Source: Sapria himalayana
Lineage: Eukaryota > Streptophyta > Magnoliopsida > Malpighiales > Rafflesiaceae
Length of the DNA: 64,000 nt
Assembly (NCBI GenBank): GCA_029783825.1
Contig: JAREIK010002053.1
Location: 747,464-811,463 of the forward strand
Reading direction: 5' to 3'
Position 1 is the stretch's first letter. The number at the start of each line of letters is the position of its first letter. Both the position numbers and the translations under genes were made by a program. Under the pieces are notes generated by a model. That model did no database searches. It had not been told where the DNA came from and worked only from the letters and a program-made list of their open reading frames with translations. Shown one piece after another: positions 55,100 through 64,000 of the stretch.

Positions 55100-56410
55100 A
55101 CTCCAATCATATTTTGAATCTTATGGAACCACCTAAAGGGACAAAACTCATCAAGTGCAAGTGGATCTATAAGAAAAAAAAAAGAAACAAATGGTAAAGT
55201 TAAGACTTATAAAAGATAAGCTTCTTGAAAAAGGTTTTAGCTAGAAAGAGGGAATAGATTATAAGGAAACCTTTTCACCTATGGCCATGTTGAAGTCAAT
55301 CTAGAATCTCTTATCTATTGCAACTCATGTCTAAATAAAAGAAGTCTATTTACGGACTAAAATAATCATCTAGATCTTGGAATACTCATTTTGAACAAGA
55401 CATTAAATCTTATGGATTTGATTAATGTTAGGATGAGTATTGTGTGTATATGTAGTAATGTAGTAGTGTAGTGGTATTCATGGTGTTATAACTTATATGT
55501 TTATGATATATTACTCATTAGTAATAATGTTAGTTTGTTATCTTTAGTTAAGGTCAGGCTATCTATTCTTGTCTAGTAAATTTGATATTATAGAGTTAGA
55601 AGAATCTACTTACATTCTTGAGATTAAGATTTTGTGAGATCGTAATCAAATAATACTAGACTTGTCTCAAATTATTTATATCGATTATATATTGACTTAT
55701 ATTAGCATGTAAGATTCTAATAAAGATTTTTTTTCTTTTAGACATAGAATCGACATATCAAAAGATAAGTATCCCAAAATACCTAGTGAGATAGAGAAAA
55801 TAAATGCAACTCATTATGCATCAACAACATGAATCATTGTGTATGCAATACTTTGCATCAGACATGATATATATTTTGTTGTAGCCATGATAAACATATA
55901 TCAATCTAATCTAGGACAAGAATATTGAATGATAGTAAAATTCATAATCAAGTACTTAAAAAAAACTAGAAATTATATCTAATCGAATCTCCAATTAGAT
56001 AAGGATTTGAGAAAGTCCATATCAAGTTGTGTTTACTTTGGGAAGTGGAGCCAAAAGTTGAATGAGTATCAAATAATCTTTATTGTTGATTCTACCATGG
56101 AGGCCATAATATGACAGCCTCAGAAGCAACTAAGGAGGCTTTATGGCTCAAAAATTTTCTAATAGATTTAAGAGTTATTCTTTTTGTGTAATTGCCTATT
56201 ATACTTATTTATGATAATAGTAGAGAAGTTGCAAACTCGAAGTAACCTTGAACCCACTAGAAAATAAAAGATATCAAGCATAAATATCATCTAATAAAAG
56301 ATATTATTAAAAAAAGAGATGTGATAGTGGTTAAAGTGGCATCAACGAGCAACTTGAAGGATCCTTTTATGAAGAACCTTCGATATAAAACTTTTGAAAG
56401 ACATGGAATA
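55100..56410 (+). pseudogene. Copia RT and RNase H, element 2
   Basis: The RT catalytic motif at 55496-55507 reads YVYD; the first aspartate of YVDD is replaced by tyrosine, which would inactivate the enzyme even without the stops. LIKCKWIYKKK-type sequence (about 55150) matches the IxCKWVFKxK block before it. RNase H: VYFGKWSQKLNEYQ-like, then FIVDSTMEA, then EATKEALWLKNFLIDL (about 56030-56170). KYQAxxYHLIKDI follows, then FMKNLRYKTFERHGIS (about 56370). Confidence 0.8.
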
Positions 56411-56449
56411 AGTATATGCCAAATATATTCTTTCATGACTTTGAGTCTA

Positions 56450-56458
56450 GGTGGGAGA
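56450..56458 (+). promoter_or_regulatory. Copia polypurine tract
   Basis: GGTGGGAGA directly before TTGTTGGAAC is the standard plant copia polypurine tract that primes plus-strand DNA synthesis. The 3' LTR starts at 56460. Confidence 0.9.
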
Positions 56459-56459
56459 T

Positions 56460-57050
56460 TGTTGGAACAAAACTATTTATTGTTGTATTTCTTTTGATTA
56501 GTTTGAATCATTTATCATTTAAATAAATGAATTTGTAATGAGTTTAATTTGTTAAAATATATATCCTTTATTCTGCTTAAAAAATGATTTTATGCATAGA
56601 ATTCAGCTTATCATTTATTATACATAATATATATAGAATTAAATAACCTAACGATAAGATTATAAAACAAGATTTCAATAGTTTTAATTTGACTATTAAA
56701 AATGATGAAATTCTAACTTGTAATGCTAGTACATTTGTGTGTATTGAATGAGATAATTATTTTATACTGACATGTAATATAAACTACACTAGTATTATTA
56801 TAAATATTTTTACTTGATATCCATAACACTTATTCATGTTGATTTAATCTCTATAACTAAAGTCTCAATTCTAGAATGAGTTATAACTTTGATTATTTCT
56901 TTAAAGAAAATAGTGGTGACCATGAAAATGATGACTATATATATTTCTTCAAAACTTTCTGTAGCTAAAAGTAACACTAAAAATAGTGCTGCATCTTTTA
57001 CCTTACGACTTTCTAAGCTAACTATCTAATCTAAGTAGTATATCAACTAA
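56460..57050 (+). repeat. 3' LTR of copia element 2 (end approximate)
   Basis: It starts TGTTGGAACAAAAC. It matches the LTR of element 1 up to the phrase ACACT(A)(G)TATTATTATAAATATT(T/A)TTAC near 56790-56810 and CTTATTCATG near 56830. Beyond about 56.9 kb the similarity can no longer be followed, so the right end is uncertain. Confidence 0.7.
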
Positions 57051-58590
57051 GGAATAACTTTCCATGCCTATGTAACAAGAAAATTATTGCATTTGGAGTT
57101 AGCATGACTTTTAGCACTATTAAAATACTTGATTATAAAATAATTGCACGCTAGTGTACCCACAATTAAAAAAATATTTATTGCACAATAAAATAATATT
57201 ACATAACATAAAAATATTCATATATATACATAATAATTTAATTATATCAACAAGATTATAAAACAATGCCATTATGATTACCACAACTATTTATATAAAA
57301 CTTAAACCAAAAATATAATAAAAATTCGCCTATAAGCTCAAATTATAACAAAATCACAAGATTAAAAATATTATAATTGACATTTTACTCATAGTTAGCA
57401 ACAATTCATAGTTTCACATAATTTAATTTTATTACTAAATATTATAATCCAAACTTAAATTTAGTAAAATTATTTTATTTATTTGTATATACAAATAACA
57501 TAATTAATTACTAAAATAACTAATATTATTCAACACTTTGATATATTAAACATAAGACAATTAACTCATTGACTGAATATACTTTTATTTAATCAATTTT
57601 GATGTGAATGTGCATATAAAGATTTGTAAGGAACCGAAGTTTGTATTGATACGATCACTAATGTGATAATAATTGGAAATTTATCATATGAATGTTGCAT
57701 TGGTTAAAGGGTCGCAATAAAAAAAAAAAAAAAAACTATTGAAGTCTCATTTTGGAGCTCAATTTACATTTGCCGTAGCCTAATTAACCAAGCAGAAAAT
57801 CTATAGTTATTGAATGCGCTAAAAAGAATGCTACGAACCAATAGAAGATATTAAACGTTATTTCAAATTTGCTAAAAATGATGGACAAAGCACCTGCTAA
57901 TGATTAAGGATTATATAGCGTAAAGATAAAAAACAAGAAGCGAGCAATTGAAATCTGTCGGCCTTGCTCTATTATTATGAAATTATGATTCGAAAAAGAA
58001 TTAAGTGTCTATAAATTGAATAACAAATAATTATTAGTGCTAAAATCATGGTTGAAGGCTAAATTCTAGTTTTGATTTAGTGTTAAATTCAATCTACAAA
58101 GAAAAGGTTACGAGGAAAGATAAATGAGCTGATGGAACATGTTATTTTACAGGGCTTGCAACTAAAATTAATTCAAAAATTATTATAATATCGATCCAAA
58201 ATCCCTGTGTAATAGTTAAAGACAGAGTAGAATGATAAAATTTTTTATAATTATCAATAAAATCAAACAAAATTCTCATCTCCAATAATATTAACATTAA
58301 TCCAAGAAGATTATTTCTAATTACAAAATAATAGATCAGGTTTATAAAGATGTTTTTTAATAATAAAAATAAGATATTTATTTAATTATTTATAGCTAAA
58401 ATATTTGAGGAGAGCAACTGATTCTATTAGGAACACAACCGGATTAATAATTGAGGCTTTTCGTAGGGACCCTCGAACTTGTTATCATTTAGTTTTACTA
58501 TATACAATTTTATTTTATTTTCATTATTTTTAATTTTGACACAAAAAACAAAGAGTAAATTATGTATTGAGGAATTAAAACAAAAATATG
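57051..58590. other. AT-rich DNA, no supported feature
   Basis: Includes a poly(A) run at about 57717-57736. The minus-strand open frame at 58427-58624 has no recognisable content. No transposon ends were found. Confidence 0.4.
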
Positions 58591-59274
58591 TAGGTATATT
58601 TCTGTTTTTGTATATCAAACACAAGATAATAAAAAAAAATTATCTTTTGTTTTAAACATTAAAAAAACAATAAAATCTAAAATAATCATGTTTCGCACAC
58701 CAAAAAGTATAAACTAAATTTTACCTAAACAACATTTTTAATAAATTTTAAAAATAAATTAACACAATTATCATCTGTCATACATGAGATATTGGAACCC
58801 ATAACCACCATGTAGAAAATCGCCCCAAAATTAATCAAGCTACATGCACCATATCAAATTCCTAGTGAATATATATATATATATATATATCTTTATATCC
58901 TTATATCTTATATATTTATATGTGTATATCTTTATATATTTATATAGTTGTTTATATATTTATATATATTATTCGCTGATTGTTCGATATGATGCATGTA
59001 ACTATATTTCTTTTGGCCTGATTTTATATATGAAGGTAATGGGTTCGAATTAGCCATATCTGACAGATATCAATCATGATAAATATATTTTTAAAATTTT
59101 TAAAAATTATTGTTAGGGAAAAATCAAATTTTCAATTTATAGTAACCCAAAACATAATTATGTTAGGTTTTAATGTATTTTTTAATTTTCAAAATAAAAG
59201 GTCCAATTTTTTTAATTATTTTATATTTATGTTTTGTGTTTGGTTACTTTAGTACACAAAAACACAAATCTCCC
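58591..59274. mobile_element. Fold-back element I (second family)
   Basis: The left end is TAGGTATATTTCTGTTTTTG and the right end, reversed, GGGAGATTTGTGTTTTTG. Like element H, each arm carries a tRNA-like phrase: direct at about 58985-59055 (GCATGTAACTATATTTCTTT, then GGTAATGGGTTCGAATTAGCC) and reversed at about 58775-58850 (GGGTTCCAATATC on the minus strand). The centre is a TA/TTTATATA run (58868-58970), on which a short isoleucine/tyrosine-rich open frame is a by-product. About 685 bp. Confidence 0.7.
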
Positions 59275-61190
59275 AAATATATAAGCTATGATATCATCTA
59301 AATTTTTTAAAAAAATAATACAATAATAAAAATTTTTTATATTTTTTCATATTTTATATGTAAATCTAAAATGTATTTTTTTTTATTTAGGTCCACTTTA
59401 CATAACATTTCTAAAAATAAAAGGATTGTACATTGTTTTATCTTTTGAAAAATAAAAACAAAAAATAGGTTAGGTAATAGAACAGATAGGGCTACAACTT
59501 GAATATAATTTGTAATATAAACCAGACCCTACCTAAGTTCAAAAAACATCAATACTAATTGTAATATAATTTAAGGTTCAACTTGAATCTTTAATCTTCA
59601 ACCCAACCCACATTGAATTTATGAAACTTGATTTGGGCTTGGGTTGAGGTCGGGATAGGTTTGGATTGGGTCATTACTAATATTGAAATAAAAAAAAATT
59701 ACTAAAAATTACATATATTTTGATATTTTGCTTACAAAATTAAAAAAAAAACAAATTTAATAAAACTATGACTATCAGTCAACTCAATTTCATAATTACA
59801 AATTGCATACAATATGATTATAACTTAAGTTGATTTTTTAAAAAAATGAGAAAAAACTCAAAAAGCATGCATGCATATATTGCTTTTTCTTCACAAAACT
59901 CAAATTTTAATTATCATTTATCAATTTGCTACTCGTTTCATCTTTAAATCTCTAAACTAAAAAAACAAAAAACTATAAAAAGTGTCGGTGTTATTATTGG
60001 AGTAAATAGAAACATTATAAAAGATAAGTTTTAAATATATATAAGTTTACCAAAAATTCAAAATATAAATCTTAGAGATCATGTTTAAAATCATCTTTAT
60101 ACCTATAATATAAATAAATATAAATATATGTGAATAAAAATTAAAATACATTAAGGAAAAAAAAACATATGTGAATAAAGTTTAAATCATGCTTCACCAT
60201 TAAAATCACATTGCATAGCCTTCAATGATGTTTGATGAATACACAACATAAAATATATTCAATAAATCAAGCATCATTGATAGATTTTTGATACATTCTG
60301 TTGATATTTTAAAATAGTTGATATTATTATATGTATTCAATGATGCACACTTAAATGACTATAGTTTGTCAATAAGAATCAAATCCACTTGGTAGAATTC
60401 ATGAATAATTTATTTGTGATTGATTATTTTTTATGATATTTGAAGATTGTTTGCCAATAATGCATTGACATTTTGGTATTTCAAAACATTACAATGTTTT
60501 TGATTGATTTTGGAAATGCTTTCAATGTTACATTTTTTAATACTCATTCTTTGCTTGATGAATAATTTAATATTTGATAAGACATTTAACTTCATTATTT
60601 TTAATGAATTTAAACAATAATCAACAAGCTTTGATTGTATTCATTTATATTTGACAAATTTTCATGTTCATTTGATAACAACTTGATAACATTTTAATAA
60701 TGTTTGATGTTCACAAATTAAAACCAACTATGGGTTAAAACATTGAATAACTAATTTGGATGAAAATTTTATGAGATCCTAATAGATTATGAAATATTTA
60801 CATACTCACATTATGCTGAATTTAGTTTTGTGTTATCCTTAGTTTTTTTATGTTATGTTAATACGTGAAAATACATGACTAGATGTATTTGTAGAATATA
60901 ACTAATATATAAAAAAACATTTTTTTTTGTTTTCATTTAACAATCATTATTGTGTGGCTTGTAATGATGCATCTAGAAAAATGATGAAAATGATGTAGCA
61001 AAGGACACCCATAATCATTAGAATGTAATAAATAATTTCATTGCCATAGTTGCACATGCTTTTCATAGCTAATTGATTGAATGTGAAGATTTCATTCACC
61101 ATTAAAAAATTAAGAAAATTAAGTCATTTATTTATACCATTTGATATCCTCATTAGTTCGGGCTAGCTTGTACATACCCATGTGAAAAAT
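59275..61190. other. AT-rich DNA, mostly unassigned
   Basis: At 59580-59670 the phrases CAACCCAACCCACATT and TTGGGCTTGGGTTGAGG(T)(C)GGG, TTGGATTGGGT form a short palindromic GGGTTGGG cluster of the kind found at ends of some hAT-like MITEs, but no full element could be delimited. 60200-60720 is rich in degenerate TTTGAT/AATGATGTTTGATG words, without clear period. No genes. Confidence 0.35.
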
Positions 61191-61239
61191 GATACTTCTT
61201 CCCTTGTTCTTGCCAGGTAGGTCTAGATTGATTGGAGAT

Positions 61240-61310
61240 GAGATTTGAACCTATGATATCATATCTTTGAATTTTTCCTAACAATTTTAGCCAACCCCAT
61301 GAGGCCATAT
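61240..61310 (-). other. tRNA-like sequence, possible SINE or tRNA relic
   Basis: On the minus strand TTGGCTAAAATTGTTAGGAA (61292-61274) resembles an RNA polymerase III A box with its D-loop region, and GGTTCAAATCT (61251-61241) is close to a B box (GGTTCGANTCC). The boxes are about 35-40 bases apart, as in tRNAs. The acceptor-stem halves do not pair convincingly, so this is a relic or SINE-like head rather than a gene. Confidence 0.35.
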
Positions 61311-62270
61311 TTTGTATATTATTGTTTGATTACACACATTGTTTTACCTATGTTCATGTGTTGTGCATCGAATATTGCATGTTATGTGTGTTTAATTGAT
61401 TGGTAATTGATTGAGATGATCAAACCTATGCTTTATAAATTATGAGGATTCAAAAAAGTATTTTAATTTTTGTTGAAATTTTGAATTTGGATTGAGTTAG
61501 GGCTTTTTTTTTTTGTCAAACCCATTCAATATAAAAGGCATGATCTTTACTTGAATTATTTTGTCATCTTTTTTTGGTCCAACTCTAAGGTGAACAAATG
61601 AAATGCTATTAGATGAGAATTAACTTTGAGTATTAATTGAACTAATTCAAAACATAAAAGGTTTATTTATAATATATGTCCTTTCTTGACTATGATTTTT
61701 ATAGATTATGTTTCTTTTCCAATTCTCACTATTCATAGCATGGTATCTTCTCCTTGAAACTTTAATTTTCCTTAATAAGTGTTTCTCAAAGTCTTTGTTT
61801 GGTTGCCTTATTTTTAGGAATTAAATTTTACTTGCAATATTTTATCATGTTTTTTTATTGTTTTTTATGTGATTTTTATTCTGTGATGGTTTCTTATATG
61901 ATCTTGTATAATCCTTTTGTTTTATGGACATAATAGACTCTTGTAATGTGTAAATATAAAAAAGTACACATCATCCATGTGAGAGGCTCTTCTAAAGGTA
62001 TCCTTCCACATTCACCATCACAAGGTGTCTCTTCATGTTAGGGGTAGGATGGTTAGACCATAATTTGTTCAAAACCACAAAATATAGAAAATAATCATTG
62101 GTTAGTAAAATAATGGAAGCAATAAATTCAATAACCCAAAAATGAGAAAACCTCAATATCATAATTATGAAAAATCCAATCCAGTAAAAAAATAAGTCCA
62201 AATTATAGAAATATCAAATCAATAATGTATGTTAAAATCTTCTTCACATGTACATGAATTTCATAAAGGA
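61311..62270. other. Unassigned AT-rich DNA
   Basis: A short minus-strand open frame (61992-62201) has no family resemblance. No feature is supported. Confidence 0.35.
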
Positions 62271-62279
62271 AACAATGCC

Positions 62280-64000
62280 CAAAGTTATATTTTAGATTAA
62301 AATATATTTTCTAGGATATAAAATTTTAAAAATCTAAATTCCAATACATATACGTAAACCTAAAATAACAATTTTATAATATGCACACACAATATCAGCC
62401 CAGAATCTAACACCTAGCCAAGAATAAATAAAATGAGGGTGTCAAAAAGGGATAGACCAAAATATCTGCCCAAAATCTATTACATCAAAGAGAAGAAAAA
62501 GACATATCTAGGAAGCAATATGCTAGAAACACACAAAAAGAAATGCAAACACGAAAACTTTAACTCTAGAAAAAGAAAATTGATACCATAGTAACTAATC
62601 AAAATGCACATAAAAAGCACACAACAATATAAAAACTAGTCATGCCCGTGTATCTAGTTTTGTGTTTGTTTTTAGGTTTTAAAACAAAAGTAGATGGGGG
62701 CACTCCTACATCCAAAAGGGCACCATGCATGTAAATTGGAACATTCTTATTTTTGCAAATTTTTAAATAGTTATTTATTTATTTTAAATAAAAACATATG
62801 ATTTTATCCCATATTTTTTATCTACATACACCACATTTAAAAAAAGCAAAAACTTGGACTGGTCTACTCAATTTGGGGAGACCCAATAAATTACCCCCAC
62901 CCTATGTGGGGAAACTCATACAAGTACGTCATTTTAATAAATTAAACTTTACCAATGATAATAATTTTGTGAATATATCAGTGAAATTTTTGTTTGTTTA
63001 CTTTTTCAAGTTTGACTAACTTTTCATCTAATATATCTCATATCCAATGATATTGCATATCAATGTGATTTGATCTATTATGAAAGATTAAATTTTTAGA
63101 GAGGTGTATAGTACTATGACCATTGCATAATACATTGTGTGTATCATATCACACAACCAAGTATATAAGTAATTTTTTCATCCATATAGTTTCTTTGCAA
63201 GATTTGATAGCTGAAATGAACTCAGCCTCAGTGTTGGGTAATACTACATACTTATGTAGTGTGGATCTACATGAAACAAATCACTGATTATATTAGAATC
63301 AATATATTGAGAAACATGCATTTTAACCCACACAAGCTCAAAGATAGCCGAGAAGTCACCATATATAACTTAGGATAGATTTTACTATAGCTGAATAATA
63401 TCTGCATGGGCTAGAGAGAATATGAATCAAAATATAGATAATATGTGCTATATTTGGTCTAGTGCATACCATGTAAAGAGTCTCATAAAGGTCACCATAA
63501 ATAAATATAATCTTTACATTGAGTTGATCAATTTTTAAGTTCAAGCTAGTAGTCAAATTTAGAGCTACTCGAATAGAAGATATCTTCACTATGGAAAAAA
63601 AATATCTCATCAAAATCAATTCATTTCTTTTGAAGAGAGCCATCATCAATTCACCCTTTGACTACTAATCAATACTTGTATCTTGGTTAAGAGTCGTCAT
63701 TACTGGGTTTTAATCTAAAAGTCATCTATTTTTTAATAGGTGCTTCCCTTTCAATAAGAGTATGAGATCATAAGTCCAGTTGATGTAAAGAGATTTCATC
63801 TCTTTCTACATATCCCGATGACATTCCTATTTATTCTCAAGAGAGATGTCCTATTGAAATGTATTAGGTTTGACTAAATTGTGAGTAATATATAATCATG
63901 GTATCCATAGGATACCTAATGGAGCTTAGATGATCTTCTTAATTTATAATAAAATGTATCATCATGAACAACTAGATTCTACTCAATTCTAGCCGGAATA
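62280..64000 (-). mobile_element. Ty1/copia relic (minus strand), cut by window end
   Basis: Same family as 15950-18980. LTR-like sequence (62280 to about 62890) is followed by a polypurine-like tract (minus-strand AGGGTGGGGG, about 62892-62908), RNase H (about 62940-63330) and RT (from about 63400 to beyond 63800). The element continues past the window edge. Shared phrases with 17000-18600 include ACTTTTCATCTAATATATCTCATATC (first 20 compared) and ATTTTTAGAGAG(A/G)TG. Confidence 0.75.
63356..63840 (-). pseudogene. Copia RT with internal deletion of the catalytic segment
   Basis: The minus strand gives FKRNELILMRYFFSIVKISSIRV (start of RT, like KKGIDFDEIFSPVVKMTSIR), then LNLKIDQLNVKIIFIYGDLYE. 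It then jumps directly to LYMVCTRPNIAHIIYILI, like MYAMVCTRPDIAHAVG. In complete copia elements these blocks are separated by more than 100 residues containing the YVDD motif. Here that segment is missing while the frame stays open for 97 codons (63356-63649). The join falls at an IYM/LYM-like word present on both sides, so short-homology deletion is likely. Confidence 0.8.

Larger units (their letters stand above)
50440..57050 (+). mobile_element. Ty1/copia element 2 (plus strand), near full-length
   Basis: 5' LTR, primer-binding site (50933-50944), leader with a 33-bp repeat array (51235-51665), gag (about 52440-53110), integrase (about 53750-54420), linker, RT (about 55100-55680), RNase H (about 55980-56400), polypurine tract (56450-56458) and 3' LTR from 56460. 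It is the same clade as element 1 (shared MxDLMN gag and HIHLWGC/IHxCDCL-type integrase ends) and as the fragment in element D. All frames are broken. The outer end of the 3' LTR is placed only approximately, near 57 kb. Confidence 0.85.

Noticed and set aside
58844..59053. 69-codon Tyr/Ile/Leu-rich open frame resembling a membrane protein
   Set aside because: Made by the TTTATATATA centre of fold-back element I, with no independent support.
59580..59670. GGGTTGGG-type words as interstitial telomere repeat
   Set aside because: Plant telomere units are TTTAGGG in perfect tandem; these words are not, and they occur in inverted orientation as in a MITE end.

Overview
The window looks like nuclear, gene-poor DNA of a flowering plant. 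It is AT-rich and densely packed with decayed transposable elements: Ty1/copia, Ty3/gypsy of the Athila/Tat type, an L1-type LINE, hAT and Mutator-like DNA elements. It also carries a decayed piece of the plant mitochondrial nad7 gene, which fits a plant nucleus. I found no intact host protein gene, no rRNA gene and no convincing functional tRNA gene. All coding signal I could recognise is transposon pol/gag relic or the organelle fragment, and almost all of it carries stops and frameshifts. The species cannot be named from this sequence.

Layout. 1-4.4 kb: unassigned DNA with a GC-rich hAT-type MITE (1541-2025). 4.4-7.3 kb: minus-strand copia relic. 7.9-8.9 kb: microsatellite-rich DNA. 9.5-14.3 kb: minus-strand LINE, split by a Mutator-like fold-back element (11.65-13.45 kb) that itself carries a second hAT MITE. 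14.6-15.4 kb: another fold-back element and an isolated end. 15.9-19.0 kb: minus-strand copia. 19.0-22.5 kb: minus-strand gypsy LTR plus gag, lying between two pieces of hAT-MITE-like sequence. 22.9-28.0 kb: second minus-strand gypsy with gag and protease but no recognised pol. 28.5-36.5 kb: plus-strand copia whose gag start is triplicated in a near-perfect 955-bp tandem repeat and whose pol carries a MITE. 36.5-38.5 kb: fold-back element with a minus-strand copia piece inside it. 38.7-40 kb: isolated fold-back end and a hAT transposase relic. 40.7-43 kb: minus-strand gypsy-like gag and LTR-like promoter. 43.6-44.8 kb: mitochondrial insertion. 45.8-48.6 kb: tandemly duplicated fold-back element and another copy. 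49.2-49.9 and 58.6-59.3 kb: a second fold-back family. 50.4-57 kb: plus-strand copia with LTRs, primer-binding site and polypurine tract. 62.3-64 kb: minus-strand copia cut by the window edge.

The most unusual content is the family of fold-back elements with AT-rich terminal inverted repeats, pyrimidine/purine inner arms and a core packed with the palindrome GAGCTC. At least five copies and two isolated ends lie in this window. One copy has a nearly matching 10-bp target-site duplication, which points to the Mutator superfamily. Much of the window can be read as a stratigraphy of nested insertions, and that is its main information. Coordinates of decayed elements are approximate unless an end motif or target-site duplication is cited.
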